A stretch of 64,000 nt of DNA from CAVVTR01 sp963751245 (GCA_963751245.1 CAVVTR010000007.1:62001-126000), one strand, 5' to 3'; counted from the first letter of the stretch, positions 8,062 through 17,153 are shown. Translations and numbers: made by a program. Notes: generated by a model from the sequence alone, not told the origin.

Positions 8062-9140
8062 CCGCCGAGCTCGAGGCCCGCGACCTGGTGGTCCGCCGCG
8101 GCGAGTTCACCCTCGGCCCCCTGGACCTGGAGGTCCAGCAGGGAGAGTACCTGGTGCTGGTCGGGCCGTCCGGGGCGGGAAAGACCGTGCTGGTGGAGAC
8201 CCTCCTCGGCTGGCACCCTCCCGAGACGGGGCGCGCCCTCCTCGAGGGGAGGCCGGTGGGGGCCGTCGCGCCGGCGGCCCGCGCCTTCGCCTACCTCCCC
8301 CAGGACCTCGGCATCCTGCCCCACCTGTCGGTGCGCGCCAACCTCACCTGGGGCGTCGACTGCCGCGGCGGGCGGCCGGACGGGGAGCTGGAGGCGAGGC
8401 TCGTCGAGGTGCTCAACCTGGCGCCGCTGCTCGCCCGCCGTGACCCCGCGACGCTCTCCCGGGGGGAGCAGCAGCGCGTCGTCCTCGGCCGCGCGCTGCT
8501 CACCCGGCCCCGGCGGCTCGTGCTGGACGAGCCCTGCGCCGCCATCGACCCGCACCGCCGGAGGGAGCTCCAGCTGCTGCTGCGCAGCCTTCACCACGAG
8601 TTCGCCATGACCGTCGTCCACGTCACCCACGACCGCGAGGAGGCGTTCCTCCTCGGGCAGCGCATCGCGGTCGTGCTGGCGGGGAGGCTCCACCAGGTCG
8701 CCACGCCGGAGGCGCTCTACGCGGCCCCCGCCGATGCCGCGGTGGCCCGCTTCGTCGCCCCCGAGAACCTGTGGGCGGCGCGCCCGGTCCCCGGGAACGG
8801 CGCCACCGTGCGCCTCGAGGGCGCCGGGGTCGACCTGGAGCTCGAGGAGCCCCCCGGCGGCGACGGCGGCGGGCTGCTCGTGGGCATCCGCCCCGAGGAG
8901 GTCATGGTCCTGGATCCCCACCGCCCCCTCCGCCCCCAGGTGGCCCGGAACGTCCTGGCCGGATCGGTGCGGGACGTCCTGCTCCTCGACGGCCGCGCCC
9001 AGGTCACCGTGACCACCGGCCCCGGGCTGGAGGTGGTCTCGCGCCTCGCCGTGTGCGCCCTCCGGGACCTCGCGCTGGTGCCCGGCGCGCCGGTGAGGAT
9101 CAGCCTCAAGGCGCGCTCGCTGTACGTCGTGCGGGAGTAG
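8058..9140 (+). CDS. modC: Molybdate/tungstate ABC transporter ATP-binding protein with Mop-like domain
   Basis: This 360-residue ATPase has Walker A GPSGAGKT (36-43), Q-loop PQD near 81-83, signature LSRGEQ (133-138), Walker B LVLDEP (154-159) and switch His191. The C-terminal region (about 290-355) resembles a TOBE/Mop domain, which in ModC binds oxyanion and regulates activity. The GTG start overlaps the modB stop. It is the last gene of the apparent moaA operon; a DinB-like gene follows after 28 bases with its own ribosome-binding site. Confidence 0.92.
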   Translation: MTAELEARDLVVRRGEFTLGPLDLEVQQGEYLVLVGPSGAGKTVLVETLLGWHPPETGRALLEGRPVGAVAPAARAFAYLPQDLGILPHLSVRANLTWGVDCRGGRPDGELEARLVEVLNLAPLLARRDPATLSRGEQQRVVLGRALLTRPRRLVLDEPCAAIDPHRRRELQLLLRSLHHEFAMTVVHVTHDREEAFLLGQRIAVVLAGRLHQVATPEALYAAPADAAVARFVAPENLWAARPVPGNGATVRLEGAGVDLELEEPPGGDGGGLLVGIRPEEVMVLDPHRPLRPQVARNVLAGSVRDVLLLDGRAQVTVTTGPGLEVVSRLAVCALRDLALVPGAPVRISLKARSLYVVRE

Positions 9141-9168
9141 CGGCGGCGCCTGCCGCGTTGGAGGAACC

Positions 9169-9645
9169 ATGCTCACACCACAGGAACGCGCGGCGGCGAT
9201 CGGCCGTCTGGAGAGCCTCCCGGGGCGGGTGGAGGCGGCGGTGGCGGACCTTTCCGACGGGCAGCTGGACACGCCGTACCGCGATGGCGGCTGGACGGTG
9301 CGCCAGGTGGTCCACCACCTCCCCGACGCCCACATGAGCGGGATCTCCCGCATGAAGATGGCCGTCACGGTCGACCGCCCCGTCGTCCCGCTCTACGACC
9401 AGGACGCCTGGAGCCTGCTCGCCGACGCGGGGCTCGAGATCGGGCCGTCGCTCGAGATCCTGCGCGGCCTGCACCGGCGGTGGGCGGTCTTCCTGCGCGG
9501 GCTGGACGCGGCCGCGTTCGCTCGCGCCGTGGTCCACCCCGAACGGGGCGAGCTCACCGTCGACGCCATGCTGCAGATCTACGCCGTCCACGGCGACCGG
9601 CACCTGGAGCAGATCGCCTCCCTGCGCCGGCGGATGGGCTGGTAG
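9169..9645 (+). CDS. DinB/YfiT-like metal-dependent protein
   Basis: This 158-residue protein belongs to the DinB four-helix fold. It has the YfiT/BstA-type segment TVRQVVHHLPDAHM and the C-terminal HGDRHLEQI, giving a likely metal triad of His50, His141 and His145. Family members include bacillithiol S-transferases and putative hydrolases; the thiol or substrate here is unknown. GGAGG stands just before the ATG at 9169. The gene lies between modC and the tryptophanase without an obvious functional tie. Confidence 0.82.
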   Translation: MLTPQERAAAIGRLESLPGRVEAAVADLSDGQLDTPYRDGGWTVRQVVHHLPDAHMSGISRMKMAVTVDRPVVPLYDQDAWSLLADAGLEIGPSLEILRGLHRRWAVFLRGLDAAAFARAVVHPERGELTVDAMLQIYAVHGDRHLEQIASLRRRMGW

Positions 9646-9699
9646 GGGCTGCCGCGCTCCCCGGCGGCGCGGTACACTCCCGCCCGCCGGAGGCCCCCC

Positions 9700-11070
9700 G
9701 TGAAGACCGTCATCGAGCCCTACCGCAGCCGCGTCGTCGAGCCCCTCCGGATGACCACCCGGGAGGAGCGCGAGTCCCACATCCGGGAAGCGGGCTACAA
9801 CCCGTTCCTCCTCGACGCCGAGCACGTCCTCATCGACCTGGTCACGGACTCGGGGACCTCGGCGCTGTCCACCCGCCAGTGGTCGGCGATGATGGGCTCC
9901 GACGAGTCCTTCACCGGTTCCCGGTCGTTCGCCCGCTTCCGGCGGGCGGTGGAGGCGCTGTTCGGCCACCGCCACGTGATCCCGGTCCACCAGGGCCGTG
10001 CCGCCGAGCACCTCCTCGCCCGGGCGGTGCTCACGCCCGGCGACGCGGTCTTCGCCAACACCCTGTTCTCCACCACGCGGGAGAACTTCGAGGAGGCCGG
10101 GGCCGTCTGTGTCGACCTGCCCGTCCCCGAGGCGCTGGACCCCACCGACCCCTACCCGTTCAAGGGGAACATCGACCTCGCCGGGCTCGAGTCGGGGCTG
10201 GCCGGCGCCGCCGGGCGCGCGCGGCTGGTGGTCCTCACCGTCACCGACAACGCCCGCGGCGGCCAGCCCGTGGCCCTCGCCAACGTCCGGGCCGCCCGCG
10301 AGATCTGCCGCAGGCACGGCGTCCCGCTCTGGCTCGACGGCGCCCGGTTCGCGGAGAACTGCGCCCTCGTCGCGCTCCGCGAGCCCGCCTGCGCCGGGCG
10401 GTCGCCCCGCCAGGTGGCGGAGGAGCTGCTCTCCCTCGTCGACGGCGTGTTCATGAGCATGAAGAAGGACGCGCTGGGCAACGTCGGCGGGCTCATCACC
10501 CTCGACGACGACGCCTGGGCCGAGGCGATCCGCCTCCGCCTCCTGGTCAGCGAGGGGATCCCCACCGCCGGAGGGCTGGCCGGGAGGGACCTGGAGTGCA
10601 TGGCCGTGGCGCTGGACGAGATGCTCGACGAGGACTACCTCGCGCACCGCCTCGCCGCCACCCGGCGGCTGGGGGAGCGGCTTGCCGAAGCAGGCGTGCC
10701 GGTGCTGACACCGTTCGGCGCCCACGCCGTTTACGTCGACGGCCGCGCCTTCTGCCCGCACCTGTCCGATGAGCAGCTCCCCGCCTGGTCCGTTTCCGTG
10801 GCGCTCTACGTCCACGCGGGCGTGCGCACCTGGGAGACCGGCAACGTCATGGGAGGGCGCCAGGACCCGGCCACGGGCGCGTGGCGGTGGCCCGACCTGG
10901 ACCTCCTGCGGCTCGCCGTCCCCCGCCGCGTCTACTCCCAGAACCACCTGGACTACGCTGCCGAGGCGCTGGTCGAGCTCCACGGGCGGCGCCGCGAGAT
11001 CCGCGGCCTGCGCTTCGTCTACCGGCCCCCGGCCCTGCCCCAGTTCGTGGCCCGCTTCGAGCCGGTCTGA
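9700..11070 (+). CDS. tnaA: Tryptophanase family beta-eliminating lyase
   Basis: This 456-residue PLP enzyme aligns end to end with tryptophanase/tyrosine phenol-lyase, starting with the typical IEPYRS...EPLRMTTREER and ending in FVARFEPV. The PLP lysine is in SMKKDA (Lys256 by analogy), and SGTSALSTRQW and VHQGRAAE are family motifs. Tryptophanase cleaves tryptophan to indole, pyruvate and ammonia. The arginine that tyrosine phenol-lyase uses for phenol (in a VRxxERG context, from memory) is not present; here it is VRTWETG, so tryptophanase is preferred. The GTG start has CCGGAGG upstream, and a TACACT box lies at about 9673. A second, frameshifted copy is at 32088-33462. Confidence 0.85.
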   Translation: MKTVIEPYRSRVVEPLRMTTREERESHIREAGYNPFLLDAEHVLIDLVTDSGTSALSTRQWSAMMGSDESFTGSRSFARFRRAVEALFGHRHVIPVHQGRAAEHLLARAVLTPGDAVFANTLFSTTRENFEEAGAVCVDLPVPEALDPTDPYPFKGNIDLAGLESGLAGAAGRARLVVLTVTDNARGGQPVALANVRAAREICRRHGVPLWLDGARFAENCALVALREPACAGRSPRQVAEELLSLVDGVFMSMKKDALGNVGGLITLDDDAWAEAIRLRLLVSEGIPTAGGLAGRDLECMAVALDEMLDEDYLAHRLAATRRLGERLAEAGVPVLTPFGAHAVYVDGRAFCPHLSDEQLPAWSVSVALYVHAGVRTWETGNVMGGRQDPATGAWRWPDLDLLRLAVPRRVYSQNHLDYAAEALVELHGRRREIRGLRFVYRPPALPQFVARFEPV

Positions 11071-11088
11071 GGGCGGCGGCTCGGGGGT

Positions 11089-12696
11089 CTACGTCTGCGG
11101 CAGCACGCGGATCACGACGGAGGTGAGGTCGTCCTCCGGCGGCGCGCCACCCGCGAACCGGCGAGCCTCGGCGATGAGACCGTCCACCAGCGCCTGGGCG
11201 CTCCAGCCCGTGCGGGCGCTCGCGAAGGCCAGGGCGGCCTCGAGGCCGTACTCGGCGTCGTCGCCGTCGTGCGCCTCGGTGATGCCGTCGGTGACGAGCA
11301 GCACCACCTGGCCGGCTTCGAGCGGCAGGATCGGCGAGCGGGTGAAGGTGAGGTCGGGGAACAGCCCCAGGGGAAGGCCGGTGCTCGGCAGCGACCGCAC
11401 CACCTCCCCGCCGGCCGACAGCACGTGACCGGGGAGGTGCCCGGCGCTGGCGTAGGTCAGCGTCCGCCCCACCGGGTCGAGGTGAACGAGGAGCAGGGTC
11501 ACGAACCGGCGCCCGTCGAGGTCGGCGACCAGGGCATTGTTGACCGCCGCGAGCACCTCGGCCACGTCGGCGCCGGGACGCGCCAGCGAGCGCACGTACG
11601 AGCGGGTCTGGGCCATGACCAGGGCCGAGGCGAGGCCGTGGGCGGTGACGTCCCCGATGGCGAGGAGGAGCGAGCCGTCGGCGAGGGGCACGTAGTCGAA
11701 GTAGTCACCGCCGAGGTCGACGGCGGGGACTGCCGCCCCCGCGATGTCGAAGCCGGGCAGGCTCACCGTCTTGGGGTAGAGCCGCTGCTGGACCTCCCGG
11801 GCCAGGCGTGTCTGCAGTTCCTGCTCCTCCATCCGGCGCAGGTCCGTGATGTCCTTGAGCACGGACACGTAGTGCGTGATCCGGCCGGAGTCGTCGGTCA
11901 TGGGCGTGATGCTCTGCTGGGACCAGTAGAGCTCCCCGCTCTTCTTGCGGTTGACGATCACCCCGGAGTACGAGCGCCCCGAGGTGATCTCCGCCCACAG
12001 ATGCCTGTAGAACGCCTCGTCGTGCTCGCCGGACTTCAGCATCGCGGGCGTGCCGCCGATGGCCTCGTCGCGCGGGTACCCCGTCGTCTTCTCGAAGGCG
12101 GGGTTCACGTACTCGATGCGGCCGGTGCTGTCCGTGATCACCACCGCGTCGGCGGTCTGCTCCACGGCCCGGCTGATGCGGTCGTAGGCCTGCCGGAAGC
12201 GCTTGAAGTAGCCGGAGCACACCGGGCACTCCTCGCCCTCTCCCCTGCGTCCCTGGACCTCCGCCCCCGGGCCGCCGGGGGACGCGGGCGGTCCGAGGAT
12301 CTCGCGGAAGACTACGACGCCGCCCCGGATGGCCCCGCCCTCGCCGTCGAGGGGGGTGGCGGAGACGGCGATCCAGGCACCGCCGCTCCGCGCGGGGTTG
12401 CGTACCAGCATCACCTCGTCCCTCACCGCCTCCCCGCGCAGCGCCCGCGCCAGAGGCATCCTCTCCGGCGGGAAGGGGGTCGTGGCGTCGGGGAGGAAGC
12501 AGCCGTAGACGGCGGCCCACTCCTCGGGTCCGACGCCCTCGGGCCCGAAGCCGAGGATCTCCTCCGCCCTGGGATTGAAGAAGACCAACCGCCCCTGGGG
12601 GTCGGCGACCGCGACGCCGACGTCGAGGCTCTTGCAGATGGCCCGCAGCGTGTCCGGATCCCACCGTGGGTCGTGATGGCTCACGCTGGTCACCAT
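11089..12696 (-). CDS. PAS-PAS-SpoIIE serine phosphatase sensor protein
   Basis: The 535-residue protein has two PAS domains (about 10-130, with VAVADPQGRLVFFNPRAE, and about 185-300, with VVITDSTGRIEYVNPAFEKTTGY) followed by a PP2C/SpoIIE phosphatase domain (about 320-535, with GGDYFDYV and VTDGITEAH). No membrane segment is seen, so it should sense a cytosolic signal and dephosphorylate a partner such as an anti-sigma antagonist; no such partner is nearby. Between the PAS domains is a CPVC pair that could bind metal or sense redox. I chose the ATG at 12696; an in-frame GTG at 12744 is possible. Confidence 0.88.
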   Translation of the reverse strand: MVTSVSHHDPRWDPDTLRAICKSLDVGVAVADPQGRLVFFNPRAEEILGFGPEGVGPEEWAAVYGCFLPDATTPFPPERMPLARALRGEAVRDEVMLVRNPARSGGAWIAVSATPLDGEGGAIRGGVVVFREILGPPASPGGPGAEVQGRRGEGEECPVCSGYFKRFRQAYDRISRAVEQTADAVVITDSTGRIEYVNPAFEKTTGYPRDEAIGGTPAMLKSGEHDEAFYRHLWAEITSGRSYSGVIVNRKKSGELYWSQQSITPMTDDSGRITHYVSVLKDITDLRRMEEQELQTRLAREVQQRLYPKTVSLPGFDIAGAAVPAVDLGGDYFDYVPLADGSLLLAIGDVTAHGLASALVMAQTRSYVRSLARPGADVAEVLAAVNNALVADLDGRRFVTLLLVHLDPVGRTLTYASAGHLPGHVLSAGGEVVRSLPSTGLPLGLFPDLTFTRSPILPLEAGQVVLLVTDGITEAHDGDDAEYGLEAALAFASARTGWSAQALVDGLIAEARRFAGGAPPEDDLTSVVIRVLPQT

Positions 12697-12840
12697 GATC
12701 GCGCTTCCATGAAGTTTCTGCCTCCCCCGTCCTGCTCCGTCCACCGACCTGCCGGTGCCACCGGCACCGGCCCCTTCAACTCACGGGCGCGGCCACAGCC
12801 ATCCCCGGAGCGACCTTCGACGTGCGGTCAGACCTCCGAG

Positions 12841-12855
12841 GTTAACGATATTAAC
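12841..12855. promoter_or_regulatory. AT-rich palindrome upstream of the PAS/SpoIIE gene
   Basis: GTTAA-CGATA-TTAAC is a perfect 5-base inverted repeat in an otherwise GC-rich gap, about 145 bases upstream of the phosphatase start and just past the end of the aminopeptidase gene. It could be an operator or part of a promoter. No regulator can be named. Confidence 0.3.
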
Positions 12856-12864
12856 TCCCCGGAC

Positions 12865-12882
12865 CGGCGGGATATTCCGCCG
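12865..12882 (-). terminator. Possible terminator hairpin after the P1 peptidase gene
   Basis: CGGCGG (12865-12870) pairs with CCGCCG (12877-12882) around the loop GATATT, six bases beyond the stop codon of the P1 peptidase. There is no clear T-run after it on the minus strand, so termination strength is uncertain. Confidence 0.3.
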
Positions 12883-12887
12883 CCTCG

Positions 12888-14039
12888 TCAGCGCACGGCG
12901 CCGTGAGCACCGAGGATTCCGAGCACCCGCTCGAGGGGCAGCGCCTCGGAGCCGTGCCCGGAAAAGCCGGTGGTGGCGGTGGCGGTGAACAGGGAGTCGA
13001 GCACCGCCTCCTCGGTGGCCTCGACCACGGCGAGGAAGAGCGGCGAGAGGTCGTCGTCGGCCAGCACCCGCTCCGCCCGGGCCCCCCGCGCACCGTCTCC
13101 GACGCGGCCCGCCGGGTGCACGGAGAACGCGACGGCGTAGTCGCCGCTGCCGTTGGACGCGAAGGATCCCGTGCGGGCGAGCCCCATGGGCACGCGGGCG
13201 GCCAGCCGGCCGAGCTGCCGGGCGTCCACCGGGGCGTCGGTGGCGACGACCACCATGCAGGAGCCCCGCTCGGGGGGCTCGAGGGTATCGGAGAAGGCGT
13301 AGCGGCCCAGCTCCACCCCCACCGGGACGCCGGCGATGGTGAGCACGCCGCCGAAGTTGGTCTGCACCAGCACGCCGACGGTCCACCCGCCCAGCCGCGG
13401 GGGGAGGTGTCGGGAGGCGGTGCCGATCCCGCCCTTGAAGCCCAGGCACCGGGTCCCCGTGCCGGCCCCCACGCTCCCCTCCTCCACCGGCCCGGAGGAG
13501 GAGGCGGCGAGGGCGGCGCGCACCTGCTCCCGTCCCACGGGGCGGGCGCGGATGTCGGACAGGTAGCCGTCGTTGCACTCGCCCACCACCGGATTGACGG
13601 AGGTGACGTCCTCGTTGCCGGGCTGTTCCAGCACCCACTCCGCCAGCGCGTCGGCCACCCGCCACACGTTGAGGGTCCCGGTCAGGGCGATGGGCGTCTC
13701 GAGGGTGCCGAGCTCCTGGACCTGGCTGATGCCGGTGAGCTTGCCGAAGCCGTTGGCGACGAACACCGCCGCCGGCACCTTGTCCCGGAAGACGTTGCCG
13801 GGGTGAGGGACGACCACGGTGACCCCCGTACGCACGCCGTCGCCCTTCCGCAGCGTGACCTGGCCGACCCCGACCCCCGCCACGTCCGTGATGGCGTCCA
13901 GGGGACCCGGGGGGAGCACCCCCGTGACCACTCCGGCCGCGCGCGCCCGGGGCCTCGCCGGGGTGCCGCCCGAACCAGTGCTCGCACCCATCACCCCTAT
14001 CATGACGCAACCCGCCGCCACGCCGAAGAGCCTTGCCAT
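12888..14039 (-). CDS. P1 family (DmpA-like, S58) aminopeptidase
   Basis: This 383-residue protein matches the DmpA/P1 family of autoprocessing aminopeptidases. It has NGFGKLTG, GNEDVTSVNPVVGECNDGYLSDI, and the probable self-cleavage site before Ser260 in GSCMVVVATDAP, after which Ser260 would become the N-terminal nucleophile. NGSGDYAVAFS follows. The start at 14039 has GGAGGTGGGC in front. The first ~25 residues are hydrophobic and could be an export signal, implying a periplasmic or surface enzyme. Known members trim D- or beta-amino acids from peptides, an interesting parallel with kamA elsewhere in the window, though there is no physical link. Confidence 0.88.
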   Translation of the reverse strand: MARLFGVAAGCVMIGVMGASTGSGGTPARPRARAAGVVTGVLPPGPLDAITDVAGVGVGQVTLRKGDGVRTGVTVVVPHPGNVFRDKVPAAVFVANGFGKLTGISQVQELGTLETPIALTGTLNVWRVADALAEWVLEQPGNEDVTSVNPVVGECNDGYLSDIRARPVGREQVRAALAASSSGPVEEGSVGAGTGTRCLGFKGGIGTASRHLPPRLGGWTVGVLVQTNFGGVLTIAGVPVGVELGRYAFSDTLEPPERGSCMVVVATDAPVDARQLGRLAARVPMGLARTGSFASNGSGDYAVAFSVHPAGRVGDGARGARAERVLADDDLSPLFLAVVEATEEAVLDSLFTATATTGFSGHGSEALPLERVLGILGAHGAVR

Positions 14040-14259
14040 GCCCACCTCCGTGCCCCGCGAGGGTAGCGCACGCCGCGGGAGGGCTTGACATCGCCCCCCG
14101 CCCGTGAAAGCGGATCCACCCTCCACCGCCGGGCCGCGCCGCGCTCCCGGCGCGAAAGTGCATCCACACCGGACAGCACGAGACGCCCGGCCCGCGGCCG
14201 GGAGCGCCGGGGTCCGGCGCCCCGGGGAAGCAGGTCACGAACGGCTTCCGGACCCGTAA
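14040..14259. other. Gene-free gap between the P1 peptidase and the nrdJ control region
   Basis: No coding frame is convincing here. The stretch holds the ribosome-binding site of the P1 peptidase gene and an imperfect direct repeat GAAAGYGSATCCAC at 14106-14119 and 14154-14167, 48 bases apart. A TTGACA at 14085 has no matching -10 box. Confidence 0.4.
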
Positions 14260-14275
14260 ACACTACATCTGGTAT
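14260..14275. promoter_or_regulatory. NrdR box 1
   Basis: ACACTACATCTGGTAT fits the 16-base NrdR consensus acaCwATATATwGtgt well. Its start is 32 bases from the start of box 2, about three helical turns, the classic tandem arrangement. NrdR represses ribonucleotide reductase genes when dATP is high. Confidence 0.8.
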
Positions 14276-14291
14276 CGCTTCACGGAGCGCC

Positions 14292-14307
14292 ACACAACAT
14301 CTTGCGT
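14292..14307. promoter_or_regulatory. NrdR box 2
   Basis: ACACAACATCTTGCGT matches the NrdR consensus and lies immediately upstream of the -35 box at 14315. Together with box 1 it indicates NrdR control of nrdJ. The nrdR gene itself is not in this window. Confidence 0.8.
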
Positions 14308-14314
14308 GGACCCC

Positions 14315-14343
14315 TTGACAAGGGGTCGCCGCCGACCTAGGCT
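14315..14343 (+). promoter_or_regulatory. nrdJ promoter
   Basis: TTGACA (14315-14320) and TAGGCT (14338-14343) are spaced by 17 bases, 55 bases before the nrdJ start. The NrdR boxes end 7 bases before the -35. A short AT-rich leader with a run of T (about 14375-14380) follows. Confidence 0.65.
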
Positions 14344-14397
14344 CGCCTAGAAGACTTAAAGCATGACTTTAGGTTTTTTCGATAAGGGGGGTCGTGG

Positions 14398-17124
14398 ATG
14401 TCTGCCGAACCTGCAAGCCTTGCCGTCGCCGTTGCCCGCCGCCCGGACGCCCAGGGTCTCACCGTCGAGCGCTGGTTCACCGATGGTGAGCACCACCCCT
14501 TCGACCGCGTCACCTGGGAGCGCCGCGCCGCCCGCATCACCGGCAGCGACGGCGCGGTGGTCTTCGAGCAGACCGACGTGGAGGTGCCGGCCGCGTGGTC
14601 GCAGACGGCCACCAACATCGTCGTGCAGAAGTACTTCCACGGGCGCGCCGGGACCGCGGAGCGGGAGACCTCGGTGCGGACGCTCATCTCCCGGGTGGTG
14701 GACACCATCGTAGCCTGGGGCCGCGACGGCGGCTACTTCGCCGACGACGCCTCCGCCGGCGTCTTCGAGCACGAGCTGGCGCACCTGCTCGTCAACCAGA
14801 TGGCCTCGTTCAACTCGCCGGTGTGGTTCAACGTGGGCGTCGAGGCCCGCCCGCAGTGCTCCGCCTGCTTCATCAACTCGGTGAGGGACTCCATGGAGTC
14901 GATCCTTGACCTCGCCAAGACCGAGGGGATGCTGTTCAAGTTCGGCTCGGGCACCGGCTCCAACCTGTCCTCCCTGCGCTCCTCGCGGGAGGCGCTGGCC
15001 GGCGGCGGCACCGCTTCGGGCCCGGTATCGTTCATGCGCGGGTACGACTCCTTCGCCGGCGTCATCAAGTCGGGCGGCAAGACGCGGCGGGCCGCCAAGA
15101 TGGTCATGCTCGACGTCTCGCACCCCGACGTGGTGCAGTTCATCCGCTGCAAGGCGGAGGAGGAGAAGAAGGCCCAGGTGCTCATCGCCGCCGGGTACCC
15201 GGCCGGGTTCGACCACGAGGGCGGCGCCTACGAGTCGATCCAGTACCAGAACGCCAACCACTCGGTGCGCGTCACGGAGGAGTTCATGCGCACCGTGGAG
15301 GACGACGGCTGGTGGGAGACCCGGGCCGTGACCTCGGGCGAGCCCATGGGCCGTCACCGCGCCCGCGACATCATGCACATGATGGCCGAGGCGACGTGGG
15401 TGTGCGGCGATCCGGGGATCCAGTACGACACCACCATCAACCGGTGGCACACCTGCAAGGCAACGGGGCGCATCAACGCCTCCAACCCCTGCAGCGAGTA
15501 CATGTTCCTCGACGACACGGCGTGCAACCTTTCGTCCCTCAACCTGATGCGGTTCGCGCTCCCCGACGGCGGATTCGACGCCGAGGCGTTCCGCCACGCG
15601 GTGGACGTCATGATCCTGGCCCAGGAGATCCTGGTCGACTTCGCCAGCTACCCGACGCCCCGCATCGCGGCGAACTCCCACGACTTTCGGCCGCTGGGCC
15701 TGGGCTACGCCAACCTGGGCGCGCTGCTGATGGCGGAGGGTCTGCCCTACGACTCCACCGAGGGCCGCGCCTACGCCGCCGGAGTGACCGCGCTGATGTC
15801 CGGCGAGGCGTACCTGCAGTCCGCGCGGATCGCCGACGCCCTCGGCCCGTTCCCCACCTACGAGGACAACTGCGAGCCCATGCTCGAGGTCATCGGCATG
15901 CACCGCGACCACGCCCACGACCTGCCCACCCGTGGCGTTCCCGCGGAGCTCCGCCGCCAGGCGGTCGCGGCGTGGGACGAGGCGCTGGCAGCCGGCCGGA
16001 AGGCGGGCTTCCGCAACGCCCAGGTCACCGTGCTGGCGCCCACCGGCACCATCGGGTTCATGATGGACTGCGATACCACGGGCATCGAGCCCGACCTGGC
16101 GCTGGTCAAGGTCAAGCGCCTGGTCGGCGGCGGCACCATCAAGATCATCAACAACACCGTCCCGCGCGCCCTGGAAAAGCTGGGCTACGAGGCCGCCGCC
16201 CGGGAGGTCATCCTCGAGCACATCAAGGCGACGGGCACGGTGGAGGGGGCGCCGGGCTTTGCCGACGAGGACCTGGCGGTGTTCGACTGCGCCTTCAAGC
16301 CCGTGCGCGGCGACCGCTTCATCTCGCCCCTCGGGCACCTCCGCATGATGGGTGCGGTGCAGCCGTTCCTCTCCGGCGCCATCTCCAAGACCGTCAACGT
16401 GCCGGAGGACACCACCCCCGAGGAGATCGAGCAGCTCTACGTCGAGGGCTGGAAGCTGGGCGTCAAGGCCGTCGCCGTCTACCGCGACAACTGCAAGGGG
16501 TCACAGCCCCTCGCCGCCATGGGCGTGCGCAAGGACGCGGAGGCGAGGCCTCTGCGCCGCAAGCTCCCCGACGAGCGCGTGGCCATCACCCACAAGTTCT
16601 CCGTCGAGGGCCAGGAGGGCTACATCACGGTCGGGCTGTTCGAGGACCGGACCCCCGGCGAGGTGTTCATCACCATGGCCAAGGAGGGCTCGACGCTGTC
16701 CGGGGTCATGGACGCCTTCGCCACCGCCATCTCCCTGACCCTGCAGTACGGCGTGCCCCTGGAGTTCCTCGTCAACAAGTTCTCCCACGTCCGATTCGAA
16801 CCCTCGGGGTGGACCAACAACCCCCAGATCCCCCACGCCAAGTCGATCATCGACTACATCTTCCGCTGGCTGGCGTCGAAGTTCCTGCCCCCCGAGCAGC
16901 AGGCGGCCGTAGGGGTGCAGCCCCGCATCGACGAGGAGACGGGCCTGCCCGTGGTGCCGGCGCCCAGGCAGCCCTCGCTGCCCGGCCTCACGGCGGACGA
17001 GGACGCCCAGATGTTCGTCAACCAGGCCGACGCGCCGCCCTGCCCCAACTGCGGCATGGTCATGGTGCGCAACGGCGCCTGCTACAAGTGCATGAACTGC
17101 GGCACGGTGCACGGCTGCAGCTGA
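14398..17124 (+). CDS. nrdJ: Adenosylcobalamin-dependent (class II) ribonucleotide reductase
   Basis: The 908-residue protein is a class II ribonucleotide reductase, making deoxyribonucleotides without oxygen or a separate radical subunit. Visible features are the redox cysteine in CSACFINS (Cys157), the catalytic NPCSE (Asn363, Cys365, Glu367), a second redox cysteine near 376 in DTACNLSSLNL, and a C-terminal zinc-ribbon-like tail with four paired cysteines (CPNCG...CYKCMNCG). AAGGGGG lies ahead of the ATG at 14398. The NrdR boxes and promoter upstream indicate dNTP-responsive repression. Having class II alone in view suggests life with limited or variable oxygen. Confidence 0.96.
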   Translation: MSAEPASLAVAVARRPDAQGLTVERWFTDGEHHPFDRVTWERRAARITGSDGAVVFEQTDVEVPAAWSQTATNIVVQKYFHGRAGTAERETSVRTLISRVVDTIVAWGRDGGYFADDASAGVFEHELAHLLVNQMASFNSPVWFNVGVEARPQCSACFINSVRDSMESILDLAKTEGMLFKFGSGTGSNLSSLRSSREALAGGGTASGPVSFMRGYDSFAGVIKSGGKTRRAAKMVMLDVSHPDVVQFIRCKAEEEKKAQVLIAAGYPAGFDHEGGAYESIQYQNANHSVRVTEEFMRTVEDDGWWETRAVTSGEPMGRHRARDIMHMMAEATWVCGDPGIQYDTTINRWHTCKATGRINASNPCSEYMFLDDTACNLSSLNLMRFALPDGGFDAEAFRHAVDVMILAQEILVDFASYPTPRIAANSHDFRPLGLGYANLGALLMAEGLPYDSTEGRAYAAGVTALMSGEAYLQSARIADALGPFPTYEDNCEPMLEVIGMHRDHAHDLPTRGVPAELRRQAVAAWDEALAAGRKAGFRNAQVTVLAPTGTIGFMMDCDTTGIEPDLALVKVKRLVGGGTIKIINNTVPRALEKLGYEAAAREVILEHIKATGTVEGAPGFADEDLAVFDCAFKPVRGDRFISPLGHLRMMGAVQPFLSGAISKTVNVPEDTTPEEIEQLYVEGWKLGVKAVAVYRDNCKGSQPLAAMGVRKDAEARPLRRKLPDERVAITHKFSVEGQEGYITVGLFEDRTPGEVFITMAKEGSTLSGVMDAFATAISLTLQYGVPLEFLVNKFSHVRFEPSGWTNNPQIPHAKSIIDYIFRWLASKFLPPEQQAAVGVQPRIDEETGLPVVPAPRQPSLPGLTADEDAQMFVNQADAPPCPNCGMVMVRNGACYKCMNCGTVHGCS

Positions 17125-17153
17125 GGCGATCGCCGCCTCGATCCTTGTCCAGG

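Noticed and set aside
9700..11070. Tyrosine phenol-lyase as the identity of the intact lyase
   Set aside because: The arginine expected in the VRxxERG context is replaced (VRTWETG), so tryptophanase is the better call, although substrate specificity is not proven.
14085..14113. TTGACA at 14085 as a promoter
   Set aside because: No acceptable -10 box occurs 16-18 bases downstream.
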